Shown: piece after piece, positions 54,228 through 63,758 of the stretch
Layout of the letters: each line of letters begins with the position of its first letter
Numbering within the stretch: position 1 is the stretch's first letter
Assembly: GCA_944320885.1 (NCBI GenBank)
Contig: CALUJE010000003.1
Location: 1 to 64,000, forward strand
Direction of reading: 5' to 3'
DNA: 64,000 nt
Source: an uncultured Phocaeicola sp.
GTDB taxonomy: Bacteria > Bacteroidota > Bacteroidia > Bacteroidales > Bacteroidaceae
Program-made: the position numbers and the translations under genes
Notes under the pieces: generated by a model
What the model was told of the DNA's origin: nothing
What the model saw: only the letters and a program-made list of their open reading frames with translations
The model's database searches: none

Positions 54228-56132
54228 ATGAAAAAACGATACATATCTATTCCCCTTTTCTGTCTTTCCTTTGGTACAGTAACAGCACAAGAGCTGCAAT
54301 ACGATACGCTTCAGACCCAACAAACTCACCGGATTGGAGAGGTTGTGGTAACCGGAACGCGCAATGAAACTGACGTACGTCATCTTTCACAGACAGTTTC
54401 CGTAGTGAACCGCACGCAGATAGAGAATGCCATGCAGCCTTCACTGTTGCCGGTTCTCACGGAGCAGATTCCGGGATTGTTTGTCACTTCACGAGGCATT
54501 ATGGGATATGGCGTATCGGGAGGTGCGGCAGGAAACATCTCACTTCGCGGACTAAGCGGAGGTACGGCCAGACTCATGGTTATGATTGACGGACATCCGC
54601 AATATGCAGGTATTTTCGGACATCCGATATCGGATGCTTACCAGTCGTTTATGGCTGAACGGGTGGAGGTACTGAGAGGACCGGCATCGGTACTTTACGG
54701 TTCGAACGCTATGGGTGGCGTGATAAATATCGTAACCCGCAAGATGCAGGAAGACGGAATCAATACCAATGTACACATAGGATATGGTTCCTATAATGCA
54801 TTGGAGACCGAAATAACCAACCGGATTCGCAAAGGACGCTTCTCAAGCATTGTTTCCGGCTCGTATAACCGTACTGACGGACACCGTACGGATATGGATT
54901 TTGAGCAATACAGCGGTTATGCGAAATTGGGATATGAAGTTACGGATAACTGGAACGTGCGGGGAGATGTAAACTTAACCCATTTCAATGCATCTTATCC
55001 CGGTCCGGCAAGTGCTCCGCTGCTTGATGCTGACCAGAGTATCACACGCGGTATGACTTCTCTGGCTGTAGAAAACCGGTATGAAAAGACATCCGGTGCA
55101 GTGAGCCTGTTCTACAACTGGGGTAATCACTGGATAAATGACGGCTATGCTCCTTCTGAGGATGAGACACCACAGGATGCCCGTTTCAATTCGCGGGATA
55201 ATATGATGGGGGTATCGATCTTTCAAAGCGCACAGTTTTTTGAAGGAAACCGCATTACGCTGGGCTTTGACTGGTTTCGTTATGGCGGCCGGGCATGGAA
55301 CAGATATGTAAGCGGCGAAAAGGCTGGCAGCATATCGGAACTGGTAGACAAACATGAAAACGAACTGGCCGGATACATTGACCTGCGTCAGGATTTCAGC
55401 TCATGGCTGACCTTCAATGCCGGACTGCGTGTGGATCATCACTCACGCGTGGGAACGGAATGGATTCCGCAAGCGGGACTGGCCTTTCATCTGCCACATG
55501 CCATCGAACTGAAGGCTTCGGCATCGAAAGGATTCCGCTATCCGATACTGCGCGAGATGTATATGTTTCCTCCACAGAATCCGGATCTTCAGCCGGAGTC
55601 CATGTGGAACTATGAAGTGGCTTTCACACAACGGCTGATGAACGGACGGCTGACGTATGGCATAAATCTGTTTTACATAGACGGAAAGAACCTGATTCAG
55701 ACTCTTTCCAACCCGAACGGTAGCGGTATGCTCAACCAGAATTCCGGAAAGATAGAAAATTCCGGCGTGGAATTGCAGGCGGCTTACCGCATAGACAGTC
55801 ATTGGTCTGTAGACGGCAATTACAGTTTCCTGCACATGGAGAATCCGGTTGTAGCAGCACCGGAACACAAACTTTATGCCGGAGCGAATTTTTCATACAA
55901 AAAATGGAATATTTCTACCGGACTCCAATACTTGGCAGGACTTTATACACAGACCGATCCTGAAATAAGGGAAAACTTTATGCTCTGGAACGTGCGTGCA
56001 TCGTTCGAAATGACCCGCTGGCTCAGCATATGGGCACGGGGTGAAAACCTGCTGGCACAGAAATATGAAATAAATGCCGGATATCCGATGCCTCGCGCTA
56101 CGGTTATGGCCGGATGTAATATCAAATTCTGA
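54228..56132 (+). CDS. TonB-dependent outer-membrane receptor (BtuB/CirA type)
   Basis: A 634-residue receptor. Residues 1-20 are a signal peptide ending TVTAQ. A TonB-box-like GEVVVTGTRNE follows, then the plug domain (about 45-160: LPVLTEQIPGLFVTSRGIM, MIDGHPQYAGIF, VEVLRGPASVLYGSNAMGGV). The beta-barrel runs to a C-terminal RATVMAGCNIKF ending in Phe. The size and plug fit the vitamin B12/siderophore class rather than SusC. It carries a scarce metal complex across the outer membrane. The neighbouring BtuFCD-like genes and cbiL suggest a corrinoid, but iron chelates are not excluded. A DUF362 gene follows after 21 nt. Confidence 0.9.
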   Translation: MKKRYISIPLFCLSFGTVTAQELQYDTLQTQQTHRIGEVVVTGTRNETDVRHLSQTVSVVNRTQIENAMQPSLLPVLTEQIPGLFVTSRGIMGYGVSGGAAGNISLRGLSGGTARLMVMIDGHPQYAGIFGHPISDAYQSFMAERVEVLRGPASVLYGSNAMGGVINIVTRKMQEDGINTNVHIGYGSYNALETEITNRIRKGRFSSIVSGSYNRTDGHRTDMDFEQYSGYAKLGYEVTDNWNVRGDVNLTHFNASYPGPASAPLLDADQSITRGMTSLAVENRYEKTSGAVSLFYNWGNHWINDGYAPSEDETPQDARFNSRDNMMGVSIFQSAQFFEGNRITLGFDWFRYGGRAWNRYVSGEKAGSISELVDKHENELAGYIDLRQDFSSWLTFNAGLRVDHHSRVGTEWIPQAGLAFHLPHAIELKASASKGFRYPILREMYMFPPQNPDLQPESMWNYEVAFTQRLMNGRLTYGINLFYIDGKNLIQTLSNPNGSGMLNQNSGKIENSGVELQAAYRIDSHWSVDGNYSFLHMENPVVAAPEHKLYAGANFSYKKWNISTGLQYLAGLYTQTDPEIRENFMLWNVRASFEMTRWLSIWARGENLLAQKYEINAGYPMPRATVMAGCNIKF

Positions 56133-56153
56133 AAAACAAGGTTTTAATATTTT

Positions 56154-57140
56154 ATGAATATGGAGAAGAATATCATGAGTATTTTATTGGCAACACTGTG
56201 TGCCATATTCGGCTGTGTAAATGCACAAAGCCGTCAGGATGTTTCCTTGACAGAAAGCATGCCCGACTCTGCCGCACTTCCCAAGGTTTACATGTTCAAG
56301 GCGATTACTCCGGAAAATCTGATTAAGATATACGAAGTTCTCGGCCGTGAAGCCAAAGGAAAAGTTGCCGTTAAGCTTTCGACGGGAGAACCGGGCGGAC
56401 ACAATTTTCTGCAACCGTCTCTGATAAAGAATCTGGTACAGAAAGTAAATGGAACAATAGTAGAATGTAATACTGCATATGGCGGCGGACGCTCTGATAC
56501 TGAAAGCCATCTGAAGGCTGCCAAGGATCACGGATTTACGGCCATTGCTCCCGTTGACATCATGGATGCTGAAGGTGAGACCGAACTCCCTGTCAGAGGC
56601 GGCAAACATCTGACCCGTGATATTGTAGGCAAAAACTTTCTGAATTACGATTTTGTCATTATCCTTTCGCATTTCAAGGGACATGCCATGGGTGGCTTCG
56701 GAGGTGCAATCAAAAACATGTCTATCGGTATAGCTTCGTCAAACGGTAAGAGACTTATTCATTCTGCAGGAGAAAGTACTACCAGCTGGGGAAGTCCGGA
56801 ACAGGATGATTTTCTGGAATCAATGGCAGAAGCGGCAAAGGCTGTAGCAGACCATTGTGGCAGGAATATACTTTATATCAGCGTGGCCAACAACCTGTCT
56901 GTAGATTGTGATTGCGACTCATCACCGGCCGACCCTCAGATGGGTGATATCGGAATACTGGCTTCACTTGATCCTGTAGCGCTCGACCGTGCCTGTACGG
57001 ATCTGGTCCGCTCTTCAAGTGATCATGGAAAAATACACCTCATAGAACGGATAGACTCACGTCATGGCATGCATACACTGGACCATGCGGAGGCTTTGGG
57101 AATGGGAAGTCAGAAATATGAACTGATAAGGCTTGATTGA
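56154..57140 (+). CDS. Exported DUF362 protein
   Basis: A 328-residue protein with a signal peptide (residues 1-24, ILLATLCAIFGCVNA) and a DUF362 domain: VAVKLSTGEPGGHNFLQP, CNTAYGGGRSDTESHLKAAK, ILSHFKGHAMGGFGGAIKNM and ILASLDPVALDRACTDLV. Cysteines are few (CDCDSS near 250), and no ferredoxin 4Fe-4S motif is present, unlike many DUF362 proteins. Function unknown; the linkage to a TonB receptor and ABC importer suggests a role in handling the imported metal or corrinoid. ATGs at 56154, 56160 and 56175 are possible starts. Confidence 0.85.
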   Translation: MNMEKNIMSILLATLCAIFGCVNAQSRQDVSLTESMPDSAALPKVYMFKAITPENLIKIYEVLGREAKGKVAVKLSTGEPGGHNFLQPSLIKNLVQKVNGTIVECNTAYGGGRSDTESHLKAAKDHGFTAIAPVDIMDAEGETELPVRGGKHLTRDIVGKNFLNYDFVIILSHFKGHAMGGFGGAIKNMSIGIASSNGKRLIHSAGESTTSWGSPEQDDFLESMAEAAKAVADHCGRNILYISVANNLSVDCDCDSSPADPQMGDIGILASLDPVALDRACTDLVRSSSDHGKIHLIERIDSRHGMHTLDHAEALGMGSQKYELIRLD

Positions 57141-57176
57141 AATAACTGACAGGTCTTTTTCTTATAACATGATTAT

Positions 57177-57221
57177 AAAACAGGTGCAAGAAGGAATGTC
57201 TTTACTTCTTGCACCTGTTTT
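57177..57221. terminator. Bidirectional terminator between DUF362 and ABC genes
   Basis: A 17-bp stem (57177-57193 with 57205-57221, core CAGGTGCAAGAAG) with A-run and T-run ends. It serves the rightward DUF362 gene and the leftward ATPase gene, which stops at 57227. Confidence 0.9.
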
Positions 57222-57226
57222 ATATA

Positions 57227-58270
57227 TCATTTTTTCAATTCTTCTGCCGGAGGAAGCTGCCCGCGTCTTTTTTCTATTTCGGCAATCAGTTCTTCTATAC
57301 GGCTCACATGCAATGCTTCTTCATCAGGACAATGCAGTATGAATCCTTCCTTGTCAAGATTGCCCGTTTCGACAGAATAGTTCACGCCCACGTGTCTGCT
57401 GGCCAGAATACCGTTGCGCTGAAGTGCCTTGCGCACCATGGAATATTTCTGTCCGCATCCATCAAGACGGATAGCGTGCGTAAATTCGTTGTCAATACGG
57501 AAAAGTCCGGTATCCTTATCAAACATGATGCCTTTTCGTGCAAAGAAATGACTCAGGCTGCCATCGAGCGAAAGATCTTCCGGAGTTCCTGTCGTTATGC
57601 CGTTCGTCTTGTCCATCAGCCATACCTGATCGGCTATCTGAAGAGCAAGTTCCAGGTCGTGTGTCGACATGAAAATGGTCTTGTCGGTCTCCCGTGAAAG
57701 GCGATGCAGCAACTGCATAATCTCTACCTTACTGGGGAAATCGAGAAAAGCGGTAGGCTCATCAAGAAAGATAATCGGAGTCTCCTGTGCAAGGGCCTTG
57801 GCTATCATTACTTTCTGACGTTCTCCGTCACTCAGTGTCTGTATCATCCGGCCTACCAGATGCTCTATTTTTACCTGGTGAATGGCGTTGTCTACAATCT
57901 CCCGGTCTTCAGGAGTGAGCTTTCCCCAAAATCCGGTATACGGACTGCGTCCCAAACCGATCAGCTCTTCAACAAGCATGTTTCTGATATCGCACTTTTC
58001 GGTCAGTACTACTCCGATAATTCTTGAAAGCTGCTTGTCTGTATATGATTCCAGTTCACGTCCCAACAAACGTATATGTCCGCCCAGTTTGGGCTGAAAG
58101 GCCGACAGGGTGCGAAGAAGGGTTGACTTCCCCACTCCATTGGCTCCCAGCAGGCATGTCAGCTCACCGCTGCAAATGGAAGCATGAATATGTTCTGCCA
58201 CAACTTTCCGGTTATTCTTGGTAAGATAACCGGTAGAGAGGTCTTCTATATGAATGGTTTCTTTTTTCAT
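57227..58270 (-). CDS. ABC transporter ATPase (BtuD/FecE family)
   Basis: A 347-residue ATPase. Walker A is CLLGANGVGKSTLLRTL, the signature is LSDGERQKVMIAKALAQ, Walker B is PIIFLDEPTAFLD, and the switch His is in STHDLELALQ. It has about 90 residues beyond the normal 255-residue domain (DNEFTHAIRLDGCGQKYSMV, then EELIAEIEKRRGQ), perhaps regulatory. It energises the FecCD-type permease encoded just upstream (the stop and start share one base at 58270). The transporter imports a corrinoid or iron chelate. Confidence 0.92.
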   Translation of the reverse strand: MKKETIHIEDLSTGYLTKNNRKVVAEHIHASICSGELTCLLGANGVGKSTLLRTLSAFQPKLGGHIRLLGRELESYTDKQLSRIIGVVLTEKCDIRNMLVEELIGLGRSPYTGFWGKLTPEDREIVDNAIHQVKIEHLVGRMIQTLSDGERQKVMIAKALAQETPIIFLDEPTAFLDFPSKVEIMQLLHRLSRETDKTIFMSTHDLELALQIADQVWLMDKTNGITTGTPEDLSLDGSLSHFFARKGIMFDKDTGLFRIDNEFTHAIRLDGCGQKYSMVRKALQRNGILASRHVGVNYSVETGNLDKEGFILHCPDEEALHVSRIEELIAEIEKRRGQLPPAEELKK

Positions 58271-59307
58271 TATTCGCTAAATTCACTCTTGCGCTTGTTA
58301 AACAATACATACACCACAACCGGAGCTCCTACCAGTGCCGTAACCGAATTGACCGGCAAGGCTCCTTCAAAACCTGGCATACGTGCAATCAGATTACAGA
58401 CCAGTGCCATGGAAGAACCGATGCAAATGGATGCCGGCATCAGTATGCGATGGTCGGATGTCTGAAAAATGCCGCGACTCAGATGAGGTACGGCCAGTCC
58501 TAAAAACATGATAGGACCGCAATATGCGGTAACGATAGCGGTGAGTACGCCCGCGCAGGAAATAACCAGAAAACGGGCCTGCTTTATATTCAACCCCAGA
58601 TTGCGGGCATAGCCGTCGCCCAACAACAGGAGATTCAGCGTCTTTACCAGAAGACAGGACAAGGGCAGCAACACAACCATGATGCATACGAAAAGTATCA
58701 TCTGATCGCCCGAGACGCGTGCAAAGCTTCCCAATCCCCATATTACATAGGCCCGGATATCTTCTTCAACACTGAAGAACTTCAGCACGCCGATAACAGC
58801 CGATGCTATGTAACCAATCATTACACCTATAATAAGAAGGGTTACGTTGCCCTTTACCTTTTGTGATACATAGACTATCAGTGCCATGACCGAAAGTGCG
58901 CCTACAATGGCTGCAATCGTCAGGGCAAGCTCTCCCATCAGTCCGAGTTTGCTGAGCGCTACTCCGCCAATGGTCCCCGACAGGAGAATGACGAACGCCA
59001 CTCCAAGACTGGCTCCCGAGCTGATACCCAATACTGAAGGACCGGCCAACGGATTGCGGAAAACGGTTTGCATCTGAAGTCCGCTGACGGCCAGACCGGC
59101 ACCGGCCACAACTGCCGTGAGGGCCTGCGGAACACGGGATTTCATGATGATATTGGTGACAATCTCTGATTCTCCTTCAATACCCAACAAAACATTCCAT
59201 ACCGAACGGGCCGGAATATGAACTGACCCCAATAAAAGGTTCAGGAAGAAGAATACAAGAATGGACAGGGCTAACAGCCACATTAACAAAGTAGTATGTC
59301 TTTTCAT
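58270..59307 (-). CDS. FecCD/BtuC-type ABC permease
   Basis: A 345-residue inner-membrane permease with about ten transmembrane helices. Family signatures: SRVPQALTAVVAGAGLAVSG, GLQMQTVFRNPLAGPSVLGI, SGASLGVAFVIL, and ITAIVTAYCGPIMFLGLAVP. The C-terminus has RMPGFEGALPVNSVTALVGA, the BtuC/FhuB/FecD end. It lies between the binding-protein and ATPase genes; all three point leftward with 0-2 nt gaps. Confidence 0.94.
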   Translation of the reverse strand: MKRHTTLLMWLLALSILVFFFLNLLLGSVHIPARSVWNVLLGIEGESEIVTNIIMKSRVPQALTAVVAGAGLAVSGLQMQTVFRNPLAGPSVLGISSGASLGVAFVILLSGTIGGVALSKLGLMGELALTIAAIVGALSVMALIVYVSQKVKGNVTLLIIGVMIGYIASAVIGVLKFFSVEEDIRAYVIWGLGSFARVSGDQMILFVCIMVVLLPLSCLLVKTLNLLLLGDGYARNLGLNIKQARFLVISCAGVLTAIVTAYCGPIMFLGLAVPHLSRGIFQTSDHRILMPASICIGSSMALVCNLIARMPGFEGALPVNSVTALVGAPVVVYVLFNKRKSEFSE

Positions 59308-59309
59308 AG

Positions 59310-60467
59310 TTAACGCAATAATTCATAGAAAACAGGCTCATAATCAGGAAGAAGGTCCGGATGGAAGACTTTTATGAAATCACCCAGCAGACATTCAGGA
59401 GCAACAGGCATCATCTCATAATAGGGTTTTTCACGCAAGTTGCAATAAATGACCTTTTTGTTCTTGAACGCCTTGAAATCGGCATAACGTTCGTCACTGT
59501 CTTTCAATACATCATATGTGTATTTTCCGTTATAGCTGTTCAATATACGCCAATAGTCAGCCTGGTCGGCCTGACTGTAAATAGTCTCAAAATCGAGAGT
59601 TACACCCCCGGAAGCCTTATTGTCTTTCAGAAAATAATCGGCTCCTGCATCACGGAACAACTGGGCAAGAAAGCTCTGGCCACCTACTGCATACCAGTTG
59701 CCGCCATGAAGCTCTCCGCTGAATACGACGGGACGCTTCTTTACGTCTTTTACCAGGTTCTTCAATTCCGTATAACGCTTTTCTATCTGTGAGAATGCGG
59801 CATCGGCTTTTTCCTCCTCACCCAACAGGATACCCATCAGTCTTATCCATTCAGCCTGTGCAAGCGGAGTCATTTCCTTGTATCCAAGATGGGGTACCAA
59901 CGGAATATCGACGTCTTTCAATACATCATATCCTCCGCGCTTGTATGGAGAAATCAGAATAATATCGGGAGACAGTGCCATCACCATCTCATTGTTGAAG
60001 TTTCCTTCTATTCCAATCTTTGCCGTATGGCCGCTTTTCAACTGCTGCTGCATGCGCTCGTTGAACAGATGACGTGTACTGGTTATGCCGACCACATTGG
60101 ATGTTGCATCCAGTCTGATAAAGTTGGACAACTGAAGGGTTGTCATACAAATGACACGCTGCACGGGAAGCTTGATAACCGTATATCCTTCGGGTATCTG
60201 CGGATTGGACAAATCACGCGGAACAAGGGCAAACTTATAATTCTGACCACTGCTGCGCTGCGGATCATGAATGGTGAGCAAACGCACTCCGTTCTGCCGG
60301 GTTATCTGCCAGCCACTGGCATATACGGGATTGCCGGGAACGCCGACCGAATCGGACTGGGAAACGGTTTCTGCTGCAAGTTGCTTTTTCTCACCTCCCC
60401 GCCACTGACAACCGGCGACCAGAAAAAAAGACAGCAGTATAATAAGGTTTCTCGAAATTTTATTCAT
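59310..60467 (-). CDS. Substrate-binding lipoprotein of the ABC importer (BtuF/FepB-like)
   Basis: A 385-residue lipoprotein (MNKISRNLIILLSFFLVAGC; Cys20 lipidated) with the cluster A-II periplasmic-binding fold: VIKLPVQRVICMTTLQLSNF, VVGITSTRHLFNERM, MVMALSPDIILISPYK and RPVVFSGELHGGNWYAVGGQ. The large size and the extra N-terminal strand region are usual for the Bacteroides form. The ligand is a corrinoid or a siderophore. First gene of the three-gene importer operon; a -7 box TATCTTTG on the minus strand (60502-60509) lies 35 nt upstream. Confidence 0.9.
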   Translation of the reverse strand: MNKISRNLIILLSFFLVAGCQWRGGEKKQLAAETVSQSDSVGVPGNPVYASGWQITRQNGVRLLTIHDPQRSSGQNYKFALVPRDLSNPQIPEGYTVIKLPVQRVICMTTLQLSNFIRLDATSNVVGITSTRHLFNERMQQQLKSGHTAKIGIEGNFNNEMVMALSPDIILISPYKRGGYDVLKDVDIPLVPHLGYKEMTPLAQAEWIRLMGILLGEEEKADAAFSQIEKRYTELKNLVKDVKKRPVVFSGELHGGNWYAVGGQSFLAQLFRDAGADYFLKDNKASGGVTLDFETIYSQADQADYWRILNSYNGKYTYDVLKDSDERYADFKAFKNKKVIYCNLREKPYYEMMPVAPECLLGDFIKVFHPDLLPDYEPVFYELLR

Positions 60468-60501
60468 TGATTCTGATTACAATATTTTTTTTAAAGATAG
60501 A

Positions 60502-60509
60502 CAAAGATA
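60502..60509 (-). promoter_or_regulatory. Sigma-ABfr -7 box for the ABC importer operon
   Basis: Read leftward the sequence is TATCTTTG. The -33 position has no clear TTTG. The 116-bp gap to cbiL is too short for a full cobalamin riboswitch on each side, and no B12 box is seen. Confidence 0.45.
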
Positions 60510-60583
60510 AAATAAATACTTGGTCTGTTCTTAAAAAATAAGCACTTTTGCAGCTTGAAAACACTATTTATAGAAATCACAGT

Positions 60584-61288
60584 ATGAAATATCCCGTAAA
60601 ATTTGTGTCGTTAGGACCCGGTGATGCTGAACTGATGACGCTGAAATCACTGCGTGCACTGAACGAGGCTGATATAATCATTGCACCGTCTACTGTCAAT
60701 GAACAAGGCAATGAAAACTCAAGAGCAACCAATCTTATCCGTACGGCAGGATGCAGTACTCCGGTGGAAACATTCGTTCTACCCATGAGCCGGAAACGTG
60801 ATGCAGCCATGGCTGTGTATGAACAGATATACAAACGCGCAAAAACACTTTATAATGAGGAAAAACGAGTAGCCATAGCGGTAGAAGGCGATGCCGGGAT
60901 TTATGCGTCGGTTCATTATGTTCTGGAACAGATGGAAAAGGAAAATATACAAACGGAGCAATTGCCCGGTATACCGTCATTCATTGCAGCCGGAGCTCTG
61001 GCGCACTTGCATCTTATCAGTCAGAGCGAAAGGCTTGTAGTAGCGCCCGGCAATATGACTGTCAGGGAAATAGAGGACTTCGTTGATAACAATTACTGTG
61101 TGACTGTCATGAAACTGAAGAGCAACATGATGGCTATCAGGGAATGTATGAACCTGCACCCGGAATATGAGGTTCACTATTTTGAAAATGTAGGGACAAC
61201 GGACGCTTTCTATACAAAAGATAAAGAAAGTATAAAGATGCGTGACATTCCTTATTTTTCTTTGGCCATAATCCGAAAAAAAGAATAA
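60584..61288 (+). CDS. cbiL: Precorrin-2 C20-methyltransferase CbiL
   Basis: A 234-residue tetrapyrrole methyltransferase. It has the SAM-binding FVSLGPGDAELMTLKSLRAL, IIIAPSTVNEQGNENSRA, VAIAVEGDAGIYASVHYVL and the family PGIPSFIAAGALAHL. This pattern is CbiL/CobI, the C20 methylation step needed before CbiH. The main cobalamin locus at 26-37 kb lacks this gene, so this copy completes it. The ATG at 60584 fits the family; the open frame runs 12 codons further upstream without similarity. It is divergent from the ABC importer operon. Confidence 0.92.
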   Translation: MKYPVKFVSLGPGDAELMTLKSLRALNEADIIIAPSTVNEQGNENSRATNLIRTAGCSTPVETFVLPMSRKRDAAMAVYEQIYKRAKTLYNEEKRVAIAVEGDAGIYASVHYVLEQMEKENIQTEQLPGIPSFIAAGALAHLHLISQSERLVVAPGNMTVREIEDFVDNNYCVTVMKLKSNMMAIRECMNLHPEYEVHYFENVGTTDAFYTKDKESIKMRDIPYFSLAIIRKKE

Positions 61289-61295
61289 AAAACTC

Positions 61296-61303
61296 TATTT
61301 TTG
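61296..61303 (+). promoter_or_regulatory. Sigma-ABfr -7 box for wecB
   Basis: TATTTTTG, 47 nt before the wecB ATG and only 8 nt after the cbiL stop. Confidence 0.4.
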
Positions 61304-61349
61304 CATGGTTTTTTAATAAGAATACATTTTTACTAATTCATAATCGGTC

Positions 61350-62435
61350 ATGAACATAACTATCATTGCAGGGGCAAGACCCAATTTCATGAAAATAGCT
61401 CCGCTTGTGCGTATCATTAACGCAGAACAGGAAAGAGGTAAAAAACTATCCTACCGTATGGTTTACACAGGATCAGACAACGATTTCAATACCGATAAAA
61501 CATTGTTTTCCGATTTGGGAATGCCACAACCGGATGCCTGTCTCGGAATTGAATCGAATGACTTTTTTGAGCGTTTTGCCGGAATTCTTGTTGCTTTTGC
61601 ACGCGATCTGGAATCACATCCGGCAGATTTGGTAATGGTGGTTGATGACATGACGCCAACCATGGCTTGTTCTATCGTAGCCAAGAAAAAAGGTGTCAAG
61701 GTAGCTCATCTGGTTGCCGGTATACGTTCTTTCGACATGGATATGCCCAAGGAAGTGAACCGCATGATCACAGACGGCCTGTCTGACTATTTTTTCACAG
61801 CTGGAATGAACTCTAACCGGAATCTGAACCAAACCGGAACCGAACAGTCACGCGTTTATTTTGTAGGTAACATTCTCATCGATACGTTGCGTTACAATTG
61901 TCCGCGTTTCATACGCCCGAACGTGCTGGCTGAAACAAATATCAAAGACGGTGAATACATTCTGTTTACACTGAACCGCAGAGCTGTATGCGATAACAGC
62001 GAATTGTTGAAGTCACTGATTGAAACATTGATAAAGGAAAGCAAATTACCGGTTGTAGCTCCTCTGCACAGTTATGTAGCAGAAAAAATAAGGAATCTGA
62101 ATCTGAACTTGGAACGTTTTCACATACTTCCGCCTCTTCCCTATCTGGAGTTCGGACATATGGAAAAAAATGCAGCAGGTATTGTTACCGACTCCGGTAA
62201 TGTGGCTGAGGAAGCAACATTCCTGGGTATCCCCTGTATCACCCTGAGTGACTATGCAGAACATCCCGAAACGGTAAATATAGGAACCAACGTTCTTGTT
62301 AATGACAATCCTGAAAAGCTGGCCGAGGCTTTGCAGCAACTGCAACGCGGAGAATGGAAAAAGAGTGCCTTGCCTGAACGCTGGGACGGACATACTGCCG
62401 AACGCATCATTCAGATTCTGGAAGAAATAGGATGA
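61350..62435 (+). CDS. wecB: UDP-N-acetylglucosamine 2-epimerase
   Basis: A 361-residue GT-B fold enzyme converting UDP-GlcNAc to UDP-ManNAc for surface polysaccharides. Signatures: IIAGARPNFMKIAPLVRII, VDDMTPTMACSIVAKKKGV, HLVAGIRSFDMDMPKEVNR, and GIVTDSGNVAEEATFLGIPC. Several positions differ from E. coli WecB (for instance VDDMTPTMAC where WecB has VHGDT), so a related sugar nucleotide could be the substrate. No glycan-synthesis genes are beside it; it stands between cbiL and pfkA with its own promoter box. Confidence 0.85.
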   Translation: MNITIIAGARPNFMKIAPLVRIINAEQERGKKLSYRMVYTGSDNDFNTDKTLFSDLGMPQPDACLGIESNDFFERFAGILVAFARDLESHPADLVMVVDDMTPTMACSIVAKKKGVKVAHLVAGIRSFDMDMPKEVNRMITDGLSDYFFTAGMNSNRNLNQTGTEQSRVYFVGNILIDTLRYNCPRFIRPNVLAETNIKDGEYILFTLNRRAVCDNSELLKSLIETLIKESKLPVVAPLHSYVAEKIRNLNLNLERFHILPPLPYLEFGHMEKNAAGIVTDSGNVAEEATFLGIPCITLSDYAEHPETVNIGTNVLVNDNPEKLAEALQQLQRGEWKKSALPERWDGHTAERIIQILEEIG

Positions 62436-62539
62436 CAGTAAACTTCTGTATTTTCATTAAAATGTAATAATAAAAATATAATTTAGATTATATATTATCA
62501 AAATAATCGGTTACGGAGAATACAGAATGACATTTTTTC

Positions 62540-62547
62540 TAACTTTG
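62540..62547 (+). promoter_or_regulatory. Sigma-ABfr -7 box for pfkA
   Basis: TAACTTTG, giving a leader of about 50 nt before the ATG at 62606. Confidence 0.5.
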
Positions 62548-62605
62548 CAACATCAACACAAATACAATATAAAGGGTATATACATTTAATAAAAAGACAA
62601 ACTAT

Positions 62606-63592
62606 ATGAGAACAATTCAATGTATTGGTATTTTAACCTCAGGAGGTGATGCTCCGGGTATGAATGCAGCTATCCGTGCCATCGCACGTTCTGCCATTTA
62701 TAACGGATGGAAGGTAAAAGGTATTTATCGTGGATATGAAGGATTAATAAACAACGATATTAAAGAATTGACATCTGAAAGTGTCAGCAATATTATTCAA
62801 CGAGGAGGAACAATCCTTAAAACTGCCCGTTCCAAGGAATTCATGACTCCGGAAGGACGTCAGAAAGCATACGAAAACATGCAGGCCCAAGGCATTGATG
62901 CATTGATTGTGATTGGAGGTAACGGTTCTTTGTCAGGAGCGCAGGTTCTGGCCGCAGAGCATGATGTGATATGTATCGGACTGCCGGGAACCATTGACAA
63001 TGACTTGTATGGAACAGATTCTACCATTGGATATGATACAGCCCTGAATACCATTGTCGAATGTGTAGACAAGATACGTGATACAGCCACTTCACACGAC
63101 CGAATTTTCTTTGTAGAGGTAATGGGACGTGATGCCGGATTCCTGGCACAAAACAGTGCTATTGCTTCAGGAGCCGAGGCTGCCATCATTCCGGAAGACC
63201 AGACAGACATTGACCAGTTGGAACAGTTTATCAGCCGTGGATTCCGCAAGAGCAAGAACAGCAGTATTGTCATTGTATCAGAAAGTCACAAGAACGGTGT
63301 GGGTGGTGCCATGCACTATGCAAACCGTGTTCGCAAGGAATATCCTGAATATGACGTACGTGTAACCATCCTCGGACACTTGCAGCGTGGAGGTACTCCA
63401 AGCGCATTCGACCGTGTATTGGCAAGCCGTCTGGGAGTTGCTGCAATTGAAGCATTGAAGGAAGAACAAAGAAACGTTATGATAGGTATTCACGATAACA
63501 AGATTGTATATGTTCCTTTCAACAAGGCTATCAAAATGGATAAACCTATCGATAAAGAACTTATCAATGTTTTGGACGAATTGTCTATCTAA
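62606..63592 (+). CDS. pfkA: ATP-dependent 6-phosphofructokinase
   Basis: A 328-residue glycolytic enzyme. ATP site: [17 protein letters not shown]. Fructose-6-phosphate and catalytic site: [17 protein letters not shown] (catalytic Asp in TIDND), [12 protein letters not shown], and [19 protein letters not shown]. The Gly in the first motif (SGGDAPG) and the GNGSLSGA stretch fit the ATP-using form rather than the pyrophosphate form. It is the committed step of glycolysis in the cytoplasm. A terminator hairpin follows 26 nt after the stop. Confidence 0.95.
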   Translation: MRTIQCIGILTSGGDAPGMNAAIRAIARSAIYNGWKVKGIYRGYEGLINNDIKELTSESVSNIIQRGGTILKTARSKEFMTPEGRQKAYENMQAQGIDALIVIGGNGSLSGAQVLAAEHDVICIGLPGTIDNDLYGTDSTIGYDTALNTIVECVDKIRDTATSHDRIFFVEVMGRDAGFLAQNSAIASGAEAAIIPEDQTDIDQLEQFISRGFRKSKNSSIVIVSESHKNGVGGAMHYANRVRKEYPEYDVRVTILGHLQRGGTPSAFDRVLASRLGVAAIEALKEEQRNVMIGIHDNKIVYVPFNKAIKMDKPIDKELINVLDELSI

Positions 63593-63617
63593 AACATCAA
63601 TACAATAAAGACATGAT

Positions 63618-63658
63618 AAAAACAAGTTGCTGACATAAAAATCAGCAACCTGTTTTTT
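63618..63658 (+). terminator. Rho-independent terminator of pfkA
   Basis: Arms 63618-63633 and 63642-63657 pair with one mismatch (core GTTGCTGA). The right arm runs into TTTTTTGTTTT. Confidence 0.85.
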
Positions 63659-63701
63659 GTTTTCGTCCATCAGGTCTTTTGCTGATTTCATAAAAACAGC
63701 A

Positions 63702-63732
63702 AGGGCGGACAACCTTGCCGATTGTCCGCCCT
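63702..63732 (-). terminator. Terminator of the tagaturonate reductase gene
   Basis: An 11-bp perfect GC-rich stem (AGGGCGGACAA with its complement) around a 9-nt loop, 27 nt after the stop at 63759. On the minus strand it is followed by TGCTGTTTTTA. Confidence 0.8.
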
Positions 63733-63758
63733 GCATATATTCAACGGGTTGTTATCTA

